A stretch of DNA of 64,000 bases from Methanothrix soehngenii GP6 (GCF_000204415.1 NC_015416.1:186001-250000); one strand, 5' to 3'; shown: positions 27,343 to 36,355, counted from the stretch's first letter. Translations and numbers: made by a program. The notes: generated by a model from the sequence alone, not told the origin.

Positions 27343-27810
27343 CTAGAACCTTTCCACCGTCACCGATGCTATCTGCCCGCCCGCCGGCCAGCCCCTGACC
27401 TCTGCTCCTCCTGATTCGGCGATGATCTCCAGGCCGTGAAACTCCTCCGATCCGCAGAGCACATTCTGCTCGGGATGGGTTCCCGGCAGAATCATGCAGC
27501 TCAGACGGGTGGAGGGGCCTATGGATACCACCGTCTTCAGCCGGGGGGAGGCAGGATGGCCCTTGGGGAGGACGATCAAGGGCGCTTCCAACTCCCTGAG
27601 CTGAAAGAGGGTGCAATGCAGACCCCGCCTGATCTTCTCTCCCCGGCCAAAGGAAGAGGCTACCATCAATTCCTCTGGCTCAGTGAATAGAACGATCTCC
27701 TTTTGCTCCGTCTCCAGATAGAAAAAGTGCCCTTTGGTCTTAGCCATAGCTATGGTGCCATTCTCGCCCTCGATATAGGCGATCTCTTCCTCATTCAAGA
27801 GTATATGCAT
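27343..27810 (-). CDS. Conserved methanogen hypothetical protein
   Basis: 155 aa, soluble and rich in beta strands, with an N-terminal MHILLNEEEIAYIEGENGTI and a basic middle (RLKTVVSIGPSTRLSCMILP). No motif that I recognise. Same strand as the DUF2098 gene upstream and the zinc-ribbon gene upstream of fmd; probably one of the methanogen-associated hypothetical genes often grouped there. Confidence 0.6.
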   Translation of the reverse strand: MHILLNEEEIAYIEGENGTIAMAKTKGHFFYLETEQKEIVLFTEPEELMVASSFGRGEKIRRGLHCTLFQLRELEAPLIVLPKGHPASPRLKTVVSIGPSTRLSCMILPGTHPEQNVLCGSEEFHGLEIIAESGGAEVRGWPAGGQIASVTVERF

Positions 27811-27866
27811 GACCTATGAATGAACCAATAGACTTCCAATGGACTTGTATGGATTCGGATTCCAGT

Positions 27867-28019
27867 TCAGACTGCCTTTACATTCCTTGACTTGCAGGAA
27901 GGGCACATGGGCCTTCTTCCCATGCCCTGGAACTTGTTATTGCAGTCCAGGCACTCATAATCCTTGGCAACCAGAGTCTCAACCTCGCCTATGTCCGGTC
28001 CGCCACCGACAGTACACAT
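27867..28019 (-). CDS. Small zinc-ribbon protein, 50 aa
   Basis: MCTVGGGPDIGEVETLVAKD followed by YECLDCNNKF and MCPSCKSRNVKAV: two CxxC knuckles forming one zinc ribbon. An excellent ribosome site (GGAGGTG, eight bases before the ATG) confirms expression. Too short for ordinary gene calling. Lies just downstream of fmdB on the same strand, so may be read from the fmd transcript or from its own AT-rich promoter. Role unknown; possibly RNA-binding or protein assembly. Confidence 0.75.
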   Translation of the reverse strand: MCTVGGGPDIGEVETLVAKDYECLDCNNKFQGMGRRPMCPSCKSRNVKAV

Positions 28020-28168
28020 GCCGCCTTCACCTCCTCCTTTTTCATTAGGCTATCAGATTATTTAAAACAATTGGCATTACAATGCAAAAATTCGCTCATA
28101 GGAATGAGGAAAAGGGGATACGATCATTTTTTCCCCAACCTCAGTCCATTCCGATCTCTCGACCCCCT

Positions 28169-29479
28169 TTACTTTCCCTTTATCCTTTTCACCCGCTTGA
28201 ATATCTGGTTCATGGTATCGACATTGCTCTCTGTAAAGGAGAAGGGCGAGCTGGTGAACGGCTGGAAGTAGATGGGCACATCGTCCAGACGGTAGAAGGT
28301 GCCGTCGCACTCCATGGCATCGATCACTCCCGGCAGGACCACATCAGAGATCATGGTGGTCGGACAGGGAGCGATATCTATGCAGGCCACGGGAATTTGG
28401 GCCAGATACTCCGAGCACGCAGCGGGAAAGTGGGAGACCAGATCCGCCGATAGGATGAAAGCGGCATCTACATCCCGATCCCTGAGGACATCCACTGCTG
28501 TGTACTCTCCCGGATTGTAGCGGGGATAGCCGCGAGCGAAATCCAGACCGAAGGGGAAACCGTAAAGATATGATGCTATCTGGTTGAATCCGGCCACATT
28601 GCAGTGCCCTCTGAGCGCCCCGATCACGAACTTGGTGTGGCTGTTCAGCTCCTTTACCAGGTTGAAGGCCAGCTCTGCATTGCGGTGCTTTCCGTATGAG
28701 GAAGCGATGCCCAGGCCCACATAAATGGCCCCGTAGTTGCAGCTCTTCATCATCTCCAGCATCCTTTCCATCTCGGAGATGGAGACGCCCGTCACCTCTT
28801 CAACCGTTTGGTGCGGCCTTTTGCCGTGCAGGAGGGTGAGAAGGGCACTGAGCAGCTCATAGTCGGTATTGGGATTGAGCTGAATGTGCAGGTCCGCATT
28901 CTCAGCGGTGATGCTTCTCCTGGGGTCGACGCAGATGACCGTCCGGTCAAACCTCCCCCTTTGGGTCCAGTAGCCCCGGGGATAGACGGCATAACGGGAC
29001 ATGTGCCTGGGCATGGACTCCAGGGGATTGGAGCCCCAGTAGACCGTCAGGTCCGCCCTCGACTTGCTCTGTCCGGCGGTAGCCCCCACCCGTCCAGCCT
29101 CCTGAATGCCCATGGTGGTGGGCCCGTGACAGACGGTGGAGTTCGAGTCGGCTATGCCCCCCAGGAACTCTGCCATATGGATTCCCACCTCCATTGCCTC
29201 AGTAGAGGTCTCGCTGCCCATGAAAAGCAGGGGACGCTCCGAGTTTGCCAGGATCCTCGCTGTCATCTCAATGGCCTCATCCCAGCTCGCCCGTCTCAGA
29301 TCTCCATCCACTCTTACAAGCGGCTCCTTAATTCTGTGAGGGCTTACGACCTCCTGGAACTTGGCATTGCCCATCTTGCAGGCATTCCTGACCGTAAGAC
29401 CCTGACCCTCCAGCTCCACCTGAATATCATCACAGGAGGCCCCGCAGACTGGACAGACAATATTTTTTGTTACCATCAT
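28169..29479 (-). CDS. fmdB: Formylmethanofuran dehydrogenase subunit B (catalytic)
   Basis: 436 aa molybdopterin-dependent subunit that reduces CO2 to formate, which is transferred to methanofuran. The N-terminal CPVCGASC plus Cys34 bind a [4Fe-4S] cluster, and STVCHGPTTMG holds the metal-ligand cysteine at residue 117. The cysteine ligand means the enzyme is not selenocysteine-dependent. Mo or W cannot be told from sequence; I use fmd because the gene order matches the Mo-type operon of Methanosarcina. The ATG directly follows the fmdD stop. Last gene of fmdFACDB. Confidence 0.95.
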   Translation of the reverse strand: MMVTKNIVCPVCGASCDDIQVELEGQGLTVRNACKMGNAKFQEVVSPHRIKEPLVRVDGDLRRASWDEAIEMTARILANSERPLLFMGSETSTEAMEVGIHMAEFLGGIADSNSTVCHGPTTMGIQEAGRVGATAGQSKSRADLTVYWGSNPLESMPRHMSRYAVYPRGYWTQRGRFDRTVICVDPRRSITAENADLHIQLNPNTDYELLSALLTLLHGKRPHQTVEEVTGVSISEMERMLEMMKSCNYGAIYVGLGIASSYGKHRNAELAFNLVKELNSHTKFVIGALRGHCNVAGFNQIASYLYGFPFGLDFARGYPRYNPGEYTAVDVLRDRDVDAAFILSADLVSHFPAACSEYLAQIPVACIDIAPCPTTMISDVVLPGVIDAMECDGTFYRLDDVPIYFQPFTSSPFSFTESNVDTMNQIFKRVKRIKGK

Positions 29480-29878
29480 CTAACCCCGCTTTTGCAGCTT
29501 GTATAGCTTTGCTGTTAGCTCCTCCGCCGAGAGGACCATATCATTTGAGGGCTCAACTTTCACCGGCGAGCCCTTGTAAAGGGGTGAGCCGGAAGAGAAG
29601 GTCTCCGGGTCCACCACCACATTGGACCAGATGGCTCTGGGCATGAAGACCTGGCCAGAAGAGAGCTTCTCCGCTCCATAAGCATAAACTACAACCGAGT
29701 GGCCGTCCCTGCTGGTTACTTTAACTCTATCAGGTGAACCCATGGCCAGGAAGTCCGCCAGGTTCATCTCGCAGACGGCGCATTCCCGGGTATAGTCATC
29801 GGTGAGCTTGCTTCCCCCTTTGGCCAGTCTGCCCTCCTCGATTGTGCTGCCGGTGTTCAGCAGAAACACTCCCGTCAT
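29480..29878 (-). CDS. fmdD: Formylmethanofuran dehydrogenase subunit D
   Basis: 132 aa molybdopterin dinucleotide-binding domain that completes the cofactor pocket with subunit B. Family segments are LNTGSTIEEGRLAKGG, CAVCEMNLADFLAMG and VKVTSRDGHSVVVYA. The start overlaps fmdC by 4 bp (ATGA) and the stop abuts fmdB, so expression is tightly coupled and stoichiometric. Confidence 0.94.
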   Translation of the reverse strand: MTGVFLLNTGSTIEEGRLAKGGSKLTDDYTRECAVCEMNLADFLAMGSPDRVKVTSRDGHSVVVYAYGAEKLSSGQVFMPRAIWSNVVVDPETFSSGSPLYKGSPVKVEPSNDMVLSAEELTAKLYKLQKRG

Positions 29879-30684
29879 TCTCCCACCTCCTGGGCCATTC
29901 TGGAGTAAAGCATCCCCTTGGGATTCTTGCCGACGGCATAGTCGCCCATGAAACGAGCAAACCTCCCCTCCAGCTCGATCTCGCCGATCTTGGGATTGAT
30001 CTCGATTCCCTGATGGACAAAGCCTGGGGAGAAGTTCTTCACCTCCCCTAAAATCACCACCGTGCCACCGCTCATCTCCGCTCCCAGACCTCGAACCGCA
30101 TTGCCCTTGATGATTAGCAGGCCTCCTGCCTGGCGGATGGCGCAGAAGTTCTCAACGTTGCCCTCCACAGTTATCGATCCTCCCGCCAGGCCGCCGCCCA
30201 GCTGGCTCCTCGCATCTCCCTGGATTATGATCTGGCCGCCGGTCATCCCCCGCCAGCTGCCTCGGTAAGCAGAGCCCACATGATCTCCCGCGTTCCCGGA
30301 TATCTGCAGCAGGCCTCCTTTCAATTCCATGCCTGACCAGGAGCCGGCATCGCCTCGGACCAGGATCTTGCCCCCTGTCATCTCTGCTCCGGTGTACATT
30401 CCCGCCGGTCCCAAAATCTCGATCATGCCGGAGTTCATCCCCTGGCCGATGCGCTTTACCCGGGATACATCCCCATCGATTATGATCTTCGTCTCCTCTG
30501 GAGAGCCATTCCCCTGAATATCCACCTCAAAGAACTGGCTCAAGGGCAGCTCTTTAGGTCCTTGCCAGACCAAAAGCTCCTCTATCTGCTCTTTTGTCTT
30601 TCCGGCAAAAAGGTCGGGACGGATGACCTCAGCCTCTACAGTAATGCCAATCTTGCCCCTGGGAACGAGCTTTATTTCTGCCAT
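29875..30684 (-). CDS. fmdC: Formylmethanofuran dehydrogenase subunit C
   Basis: 269 aa. The middle region is a run of GxxGGxxxxxG-type repeats (for example GAEMTGGKILVRGDAGSWSG and GMELKGGLLQISGNAGDHVG) forming a right-handed beta helix, as in the structural subunit that supports subunits A, B and D. The four-base gap after fmdA and ATGA overlap with fmdD fit one transcript. The domain is also seen in glutamate synthase C-terminal parts, but the context fixes the role. Confidence 0.95.
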   Translation of the reverse strand: MAEIKLVPRGKIGITVEAEVIRPDLFAGKTKEQIEELLVWQGPKELPLSQFFEVDIQGNGSPEETKIIIDGDVSRVKRIGQGMNSGMIEILGPAGMYTGAEMTGGKILVRGDAGSWSGMELKGGLLQISGNAGDHVGSAYRGSWRGMTGGQIIIQGDARSQLGGGLAGGSITVEGNVENFCAIRQAGGLLIIKGNAVRGLGAEMSGGTVVILGEVKNFSPGFVHQGIEINPKIGEIELEGRFARFMGDYAVGKNPKGMLYSRMAQEVGE

Positions 30685-30688
30685 CTTC

Positions 30689-32473
30689 CTACCTCCTCAC
30701 CACTGCCTCCATGGGCATGTTGACCGGTATTGGGACCGGGTTTTTCAGGTACTTATCGGGGACGGGATAGTTGGCAAAGCCAACTGTATAGTATTTGAAC
30801 CAGTCCCGAACATCCCTCATCATCTCTTTTTCCACATCTTCGTCCATATGGGGCTGGCAGTAATATCTCCGGCCCTCGGGCACATAGACGATCTCTCCCT
30901 TCCGGGCGACGATCTGGCCATCCTTAATGGTGAGATCAGGCCGACTGAACCGGGAGACGATATACGATGGATCGTTGACATTCAGATCCCCAGGATCGAT
31001 ATCATAGATGGTCACATCGCCGTCTGCGCCCACTCCCAGGTGGCCTTTGCGGTGGGCCATGCCTATGGTTCGGGCAGAGTTGGCTCTGGTGAGGATGGCA
31101 ATATCATAAAGGCTCATCTCCCGGTCCACCCCGCCCAGGCTGGACTTATCATAAGCCCATTTGTGGCACTCCTTGGCGGTATCGTCCCTAGCTTTCCTGG
31201 ACATGAGCCAGGCGATCACCTGAGGATACTGGCTGAACAGGCCTCCGTTGGGATGGTCGGTGGTCATGATCGTCTTCCAGGGATCATCGATCAGCAGGAG
31301 CACCTCCAGGCCTATGGCCCACATGGTGGCATGGACCGGGCTGCTCTTGAGGTACATCAAGGAGAGGACTCCGGAGCCGCATTCCATCTCTATGTCGCAG
31401 TTGGACCACTTCTGGCCGGTCAACATGTAGAGGTCATGCTGGGCCGGGCCGTCGCCGGTCATGGTGGTAGCCGGGCCAAAGGGGACTGAGCCGCTGTCTA
31501 TGACCACGTTCTCCGTCTGGTTGATGTATTTGGCCAGATCGGGAGCGCCGGAGCAGAAGTCCCTCCATGAAGATCCTCCATAGCTGTTGAACTGAGCATG
31601 AGCCAGGTAGACGGTCTGTTTTCTTTTGGCGCTCTCACGTGTCTGGGCCCATTCCAATTCCGTCTTGCTGTTCGGTTCCAGAGAGGAGGTGATCATCAGC
31701 GAATCTCGGGCTGTCTCCCAGTTGCCAGGATGGCCCAGGTTGTTGGCATGCAGGTGAAGTGACATGGGAAGGCCCAGCAATTCGTTGACCTCAGCCAGGC
31801 CCCGGATGATCTCCCTGGAGGTGACCTCGAAATGGATGTTGGGCTCATCCAAGCCTTTCACGTTCTTGGCCCAGCCCCAGTTCTCAACCCCCGCGGGATT
31901 GACGCATTTTATGCCGTAGGCCTTGTGAGTTCTCATCATCCAGGCCACATAGGCCGCTGCCTTCTCGATGTCGCCATCCTTCAGGTAGCGCATGACAAAC
32001 CAGTTGTTGCCAAAGACCATGTAGGCGCCCATATCCAGGATGGGGGTGGCCCTCATCTCCTCATGGGTATGGCGGGCCTCCAGTGGTGGCATGGCCGCCT
32101 CGAAGACGGTGGTATAGCCCATAGCAGCATAGTCGTACCCTTGCTTGTATACGGATGGGACGGTGTAGCCGCTGCCCGAGTGGGTGATATCCGTCTTCTT
32201 GCGGACGGATTTGTAGTGATCCTCGGGGCGCATGAGCCGGCCGGCGTTGACCTTGGTTCCTGCCACATGGGAATGGGCGTCAACCCCTCCAGGCATAACT
32301 GTCTTTCCCCGGGCATCGATTACTGTGGCATCTTTAGCCTCCGGGCCGGAGAGGGAGGAGACCACCTTGCCCTCTCTTATGAAAATGTCTTTTACCTCTC
32401 CATCAATTGCATTCAGAGGATCGAAGAGATATCCATTCTTGATGATCATCGTCTTGGTAGAATTTGCTGCCAT
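30689..32473 (-). CDS. fmdA: Formylmethanofuran dehydrogenase subunit A (amidohydrolase)
   Basis: 594 aa from the ATG at 32473; a longer frame runs back into fmdF and is not used. This subunit condenses formate with methanofuran at a binuclear metal site. The metal-site motif DAHSHVAG follows the N-terminal beta domain, and LPMSLHLHANNLGHPGNWE and MTGDGPAQHD provide further ligands. GAGGTG precedes the ATG; the fmdF stop and this start overlap as TGATG. Slightly longer than the ~570-aa relatives. Confidence 0.96.
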   Translation of the reverse strand: MAANSTKTMIIKNGYLFDPLNAIDGEVKDIFIREGKVVSSLSGPEAKDATVIDARGKTVMPGGVDAHSHVAGTKVNAGRLMRPEDHYKSVRKKTDITHSGSGYTVPSVYKQGYDYAAMGYTTVFEAAMPPLEARHTHEEMRATPILDMGAYMVFGNNWFVMRYLKDGDIEKAAAYVAWMMRTHKAYGIKCVNPAGVENWGWAKNVKGLDEPNIHFEVTSREIIRGLAEVNELLGLPMSLHLHANNLGHPGNWETARDSLMITSSLEPNSKTELEWAQTRESAKRKQTVYLAHAQFNSYGGSSWRDFCSGAPDLAKYINQTENVVIDSGSVPFGPATTMTGDGPAQHDLYMLTGQKWSNCDIEMECGSGVLSLMYLKSSPVHATMWAIGLEVLLLIDDPWKTIMTTDHPNGGLFSQYPQVIAWLMSRKARDDTAKECHKWAYDKSSLGGVDREMSLYDIAILTRANSARTIGMAHRKGHLGVGADGDVTIYDIDPGDLNVNDPSYIVSRFSRPDLTIKDGQIVARKGEIVYVPEGRRYYCQPHMDEDVEKEMMRDVRDWFKYYTVGFANYPVPDKYLKNPVPIPVNMPMEAVVRR

Positions 32474-33504
32474 CAGACCACCTCTCTGGGAACCAACCGG
32501 ATCGCATCTGCCGGGCAGATCATGCTGCAGGTGGCGCATGAGCCGCAGACTTCCTGATCGACCACCTTGACTGTGCCATCTCTGACCTCCAGGAGGGGTT
32601 TTATTTCCAGCTCGTTCAGATGGCCGGCGGCAAGATATGGATCGGAAAGGGCATTGACCGGGCAGGCGATGACGCAGTTTCCGCAGCCCAAACACGCAAT
32701 CTCATCCGTCTCCAGGCAAGAGGTGAGAGTGGGCCTGGGAAGAGGAAGGGCGAGCTTCTTCTCAAAGGCTCCTTTGCCCTTCATCTCCGGGATGATAGCG
32801 GTCTTGGAAACCACAATCGCTCGCACCGGACAGGCCTGGGCACATGCTCCGCAGTATATGCAGGCATCAGGCCGGTGGCTGACCTTCTCTCCCCTCTCCC
32901 CCGCCTTCCATTCCCGGTTGAACAGGGCATTGGCAGGACAGGTGTGAACGCATGTCTTGCAGGCCTGGCAGACGTTATCGTCACGGCTGAAGGTCCCGGC
33001 GAAGGGTTTTTCAAAGGATATAGCCCCCGTCGGGCAGACCGAGGCGCACCAGCCGCAATGCACACAGCGCTCCAGGTCAATTATCGTCCGGCCGCCGACC
33101 TTGAGGCTGCCGTCCTCTGCCAGATGCCTGTCCTCTAGCTCAATGCAGGCCTGGGGGCAGACATCGCAGCACAGGCCGCAGTGAACGCACTTCTCGCTGT
33201 CGACGACGGTGGACTTGATCGCGACGCTGAGATAGGAATTATCCATCTCTGCAATGCCATTCTTTCTGAACTCCAGGGCGCCAGTGGGACAGACCCGGGA
33301 GCATAGCGCACAGAAGGCACAGGCCCCGCTCATTCTCTTCTCAATGAAGTCCTTGTCGATCAGGCCGCGGACCACAGCTCCAACCGATCCAATGATCAGC
33401 TCCCCTTTGGGGCAGACCTGAACGCAGGTTCCGCAGCCGATGCACCTGTCCGGCAGATAAAACTGCGCTCTGTCTTCTCGGGATTCCAGCAATACCTCTC
33501 TCAT
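32473..33504 (-). CDS. fmdF: Polyferredoxin subunit F with eight [4Fe-4S] sites
   Basis: 343 aa iron-sulfur protein carrying electrons to the formylmethanofuran dehydrogenase. I count eight CxxCxxCxxxCP motifs in order: CIGCGTCVQVCP, CAFCALCSRVCP, CVHCGLCCDVCP, CVHCGWCASVCP, CQACKTCVHTCP, CIYCGACAQACP, CLGCGNCVIACP and CGSCATCSMICP, so eight clusters are predicted. First gene of the operon; fmdE, which precedes it in Methanosarcina, is absent here. An inverted repeat lies directly before the ATG. Confidence 0.95.
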   Translation of the reverse strand: MREVLLESREDRAQFYLPDRCIGCGTCVQVCPKGELIIGSVGAVVRGLIDKDFIEKRMSGACAFCALCSRVCPTGALEFRKNGIAEMDNSYLSVAIKSTVVDSEKCVHCGLCCDVCPQACIELEDRHLAEDGSLKVGGRTIIDLERCVHCGWCASVCPTGAISFEKPFAGTFSRDDNVCQACKTCVHTCPANALFNREWKAGERGEKVSHRPDACIYCGACAQACPVRAIVVSKTAIIPEMKGKGAFEKKLALPLPRPTLTSCLETDEIACLGCGNCVIACPVNALSDPYLAAGHLNELEIKPLLEVRDGTVKVVDQEVCGSCATCSMICPADAIRLVPREVV

Positions 33505-33550
33505 CTTAACCCTGCCTTCTGGGCATCGATTTAGGCAGGAATGGGTTAAG
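33505..33550 (-). promoter_or_regulatory. Inverted repeat in the fmd leader
   Basis: Plus-strand CTTAACCCTGCCT (33505-33517) pairs with AGGCAGGAATGGGTTAAG (33533-33550): 8 bp plus 5 bp with a 5-base bulge and a ~15-base loop. The promoter-proximal arm ends right at the fmdF ATG, so in RNA it would cover the ribosome-binding region, or in DNA it could be an operator. Possible control point of the whole operon. Inference from sequence only. Confidence 0.45.
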
Positions 33551-33699
33551 AATGTTTTCGTAAAAATCTCGGGACATCATATCTATTCTACCAGAAGCCA
33601 TTTGCACCAGAAGGGCTCAAGCAGAATACAAAGCAGGAATAGATGCCGCCCGATGAGGGGAATTGAGCCATGCGCCCCGAGGGTGGAAGTGGAGTGGAA

Positions 33700-33894
33700 A
33701 TGCAGATCTATATGCCGGATGGGAGCAGAGTGGAATTGGCAGCGAAAGACCGTCTCATTGAGGAAATATTAAAGGAGCTGAAGATAAACTCTGAGGAAGT
33801 AATAGTGACTTTGAACGGCAGAATAGTGGCGGAAGAGGAGACTGCTGGCGGCTCAGATGAGTTGAAGATATTTAGAATAGTGCATGGCGGATAG
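33700..33894 (+). CDS. Ubiquitin-like sulfur carrier (SAMP/ThiS/MoaD type)
   Basis: 64 aa from the ATG at 33700, preceded by GGAGTGGAA; a longer frame starts at 33670. A beta-grasp pattern (MQIYMPDGSRVEL, LIEEILKELKINSEEVIVTL) ends in the diagnostic C-terminal Gly-Gly (FRIVHGG), the site for adenylation and thiocarboxylation by the E1-like enzyme encoded 68 bp downstream. Could serve tRNA thiolation, molybdopterin or protein conjugation. Confidence 0.88.
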   Translation: MQIYMPDGSRVELAAKDRLIEEILKELKINSEEVIVTLNGRIVAEEETAGGSDELKIFRIVHGG

Positions 33895-33962
33895 ATCAAA
33901 TCCCCATTAAATCCTCTGCAAAATCCTTAATAGATCAGTGCAATTCCAATCCGGGTGATCAG

Positions 33963-34688
33963 ATGCTGAGCGATGCCGAAAGGGAGAGGTACTCCCGTCA
34001 GATCCGCCTCTTTGCTGAGGAGGGCCAGGAGAGGCTGAAGAAAAAGAGAGTCTTCATAGCAGGAGCAGGTGGTCTGGGCTCTGTCATCTCATTATACATG
34101 GCGGCCTCGGGCTTTGGCAGGATTCGCATAGCGGACTGTGATTCAGTTGACCTGAGCAACCTCAACCGACAGATCCTTCATGGCAGCCTGGACCTGGGCC
34201 GGAGCAAGGCCCAGTCAGCTCTGGAGACTCTGAGCGATATCAACCCGGAGGGAGAGATCGAAGCCCTGCAGGAGAAAATCTCCGCGGAGAACATCAATGC
34301 ACTGGTGCAGGGCTGTGACATGATCATGGACGCAATGGACAACTTTCCGGCCAGGTATCTGCTGAACCATGCCGCTTTAGAGAGAAGGATTCCCCTCTTT
34401 CACGGCGCCATCAGCGGATTTCAGGGGCAGGCAACGACAATATTGCCAGGGAGGACTGCCTGTCTGCGCTGCATCTTTCCCCGCGCTCCGCCGGCACAGG
34501 AGTCTCCTGCCCTGGGCTCGACCTGCGGGGTCATCGGCTCCATTCAGGTTAATGAAGCCATAAAGTTCGCCCTTGGCAGAGGCGAGCTTCTGAAAAACCG
34601 CCTTCTCCTCTGGGACGGTCTCTCTTCCACCCTGGAGGAGGTTTCCTGTGAGAAGAGCATGAGCTGCATGGAATGCGGATCCATCTAG
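33963..34688 (+). CDS. E1-like adenylyltransferase (UbaA/MoeB/ThiF family)
   Basis: 241 aa. GAGGLGSVISLYMA is the ATP-binding loop, DLSNLNRQIL the adenylation signature, and TCGVIGSIQV contains the conserved cysteine. CLRC and CMEC form the structural zinc site. It activates Gly-Gly-ended carriers; two such carriers lie nearby (33700-33894 and 35665-35943). Without a C-terminal rhodanese domain, so sulfur must come from another protein. Confidence 0.92.
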   Translation: MLSDAERERYSRQIRLFAEEGQERLKKKRVFIAGAGGLGSVISLYMAASGFGRIRIADCDSVDLSNLNRQILHGSLDLGRSKAQSALETLSDINPEGEIEALQEKISAENINALVQGCDMIMDAMDNFPARYLLNHAALERRIPLFHGAISGFQGQATTILPGRTACLRCIFPRAPPAQESPALGSTCGVIGSIQVNEAIKFALGRGELLKNRLLLWDGLSSTLEEVSCEKSMSCMECGSI

Positions 34689-34787
34689 GGGATTGAGAGC
34701 AGCAGTCCCGCCGCATGGAATAATCTATTAAGCTCGACTGAGGATATCTGAATCGAATCAGGATTATCAAGATCAAGGGATGAGCGT

Positions 34788-35237
34788 ATGACCGAAGGCA
34801 AGAAGGCGCTGTTGGTGATGGGCTGCCCGGAGGTGCCGGTGCAGATCAGCATTGTGATCTATCTCGCCCATAAGCTAAAGAAAGAGGGCTGGGATGTCAC
34901 TGTGGCGGGAACAAATGCCCCAATCAAGCTGCTCAAGACAGCAGATCCTGAGGGCTATTATGTGCAGAAGACGGCGGACCTGGACTGGATCATACAGGAG
35001 ATCGTGGAGAAGAAGATGGACTTCGACGCCTGCTTTGCTTTCATGCACAGCGATGCCGGCATGGCATATGGGGCCACTTTCAGCGCCATATCCAAAGCCG
35101 TGCATTATGCGGTCGTCTTCGGCAAGAATGCAGAGGCGCTTGGTGAGAGCATAGATTATCCGACGGAGAAGATCGTGGCCAAGGCGACCCATAATCCTGG
35201 GCCTCTGAAGAGCAAGATAGACAAGGTGATCATTTGA
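34788..35237 (+). CDS. DUF1890-family methanogen protein
   Basis: 149 aa. LLVMGCPEVPVQISIVIYLA and GWDVTVAGTNAPIKLLKTAD are the DUF1890 signature, which suggests a Rossmann-like domain with a conserved cysteine. Known only from methanogens. The following DUF1894 gene overlaps its stop, and this pair is conserved together. Function unknown. Confidence 0.82.
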   Translation: MTEGKKALLVMGCPEVPVQISIVIYLAHKLKKEGWDVTVAGTNAPIKLLKTADPEGYYVQKTADLDWIIQEIVEKKMDFDACFAFMHSDAGMAYGATFSAISKAVHYAVVFGKNAEALGESIDYPTEKIVAKATHNPGPLKSKIDKVII

Positions 35238-35626
35238 GCTGCATTGAGCAGATGAAGTACAAGCTGTACCTGGAGAGGACCTCATTTAAAGAGGCGCGGG
35301 AGTTTATAGAGAAGAACTCTGAGGAGGTCTACTACGTCGAGCCAGGATACAGGATCTTCAAGGACTATTTCATAATTGGCGTGCCGCCGGTGGCATTGGG
35401 GATAAGGGGGGATGAGGTTCTCTTCACCTATGTCAAACCCTGCCACGGCACATTCGTTATGGGTGTAGATTCTTCTGAGGAGATCGCCCGGCTGAGGGAG
35501 AAAGAGGAGAAGAAGATCAAGAAGACGCTGAAAGAAGGTCAGAAGCAAGGTTCAGAAAAGGACAGGACAGAGGCAGATACAAAAACATCTATCATCAGCT
35601 ATGGTGATGTCTATAAAAATAAATGA
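35234..35626 (+). CDS. DUF1894-family methanogen protein
   Basis: 130 aa. TTG start overlapping the DUF1890 stop, with AGGTGAT five bases upstream. YKLYLERTSFKEAREFIEKN, DYFIIGVPPVALGI and TYVKPCHGTFVMGV match DUF1894. The C-terminal ~40 residues are lysine- and glutamate-rich and variable. It probably works with the DUF1890 protein. Overlaps the frame leading into the MoaD-like gene. Confidence 0.82.
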   Translation: MSCIEQMKYKLYLERTSFKEAREFIEKNSEEVYYVEPGYRIFKDYFIIGVPPVALGIRGDEVLFTYVKPCHGTFVMGVDSSEEIARLREKEEKKIKKTLKEGQKQGSEKDRTEADTKTSIISYGDVYKNK

Positions 35627-35664
35627 ACGGTGAACAAAGTCATCGGGAAGAGGATCGACAGCAA

Positions 35665-35943
35665 ATGCTGGTAAAGGTCAGGGCATTCGCCCAATTTCGA
35701 GAGATCCTGGGAAAGGAGATGGATATGAATATCCCGGAGGGCTCGACTGTTCTTTCCCTGCTGAGGAGCATTGGAGCATCCTCTCCTGCCTTCAGGGAGC
35801 AGGCCTTTTCTGGCTCTGGGGGGCCCAATGACTATATCCTTTTAATGATCAATAGGAAGAGGATTGATCCATTGAATGATCTTTCCATTCCTCTGAACGA
35901 TGGCGATGAGCTGGCCATATTACCGCCGGTCGCAGGAGGTTGA
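35665..35943 (+). CDS. moaD: MoaD/ThiS-family sulfur carrier
   Basis: 92 aa from the ATG at 35665 (MLVKVRAFAQFREILGKEMD), the typical MoaD start; an ATG at 35623 overlapping the upstream stop would add 14 polar residues. Beta-grasp fold ending in LPPVAGG, the Gly-Gly tail that carries the thiocarboxylate. Directly followed by moaE, so it is the likely small subunit of molybdopterin synthase. Confidence 0.88.
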   Translation: MLVKVRAFAQFREILGKEMDMNIPEGSTVLSLLRSIGASSPAFREQAFSGSGGPNDYILLMINRKRIDPLNDLSIPLNDGDELAILPPVAGG

Positions 35944-35949
35944 ATAGAA

Positions 35950-36345
35950 TTGTTCAAGATCACTGCAGAGGAGATCTCTATAGAGGAGATGATCCAGAGG
36001 GCGAAGAGGGAGGATTCCGGTGCCACGGTCGCATTCCTGGGAACGGTCAGGGACGACGGCATCCAGATGATGGAGGTAGAGGCGTTCACTGAGGCGGCTG
36101 AAGCCGAGCTTGAGCAGATACGCCTTGAGGCCATTGAACGATTCGGCCTCACATCGGTGCAGATCGCCCACCGCACCGGCAGGCTGGCGGTAGGGGAGAG
36201 CATCGTAGCCATAGTCTGCACTGCAGCTCATAGAGCTGAGGCTTTCGATGGGTGCAGATACATCATCGATGAGCTGAAAAAGAGAGCCTCTATCTGGAAG
36301 AAGGAGATCGGAGAGAATGTCGAGCGATGGGTGGGACAGGGCTAA
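35950..36345 (+). CDS. moaE: Molybdopterin synthase large subunit MoaE
   Basis: 131 aa. TTG start with AGGAGG upstream. GATVAFLGTVRD, AHRTGRLAVGESIVAIVC, AHRAEAF and DELKKRASIWKKE carry the conserved catalytic lysines. Together with MoaD it inserts two sulfurs into precursor Z. Six bases downstream of moaD, so the two are co-expressed. Supports cofactor supply for the fmd enzyme. Confidence 0.95.
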   Translation: MFKITAEEISIEEMIQRAKREDSGATVAFLGTVRDDGIQMMEVEAFTEAAEAELEQIRLEAIERFGLTSVQIAHRTGRLAVGESIVAIVCTAAHRAEAFDGCRYIIDELKKRASIWKKEIGENVERWVGQG

Positions 36346-36355
36346 CGATCAGATT

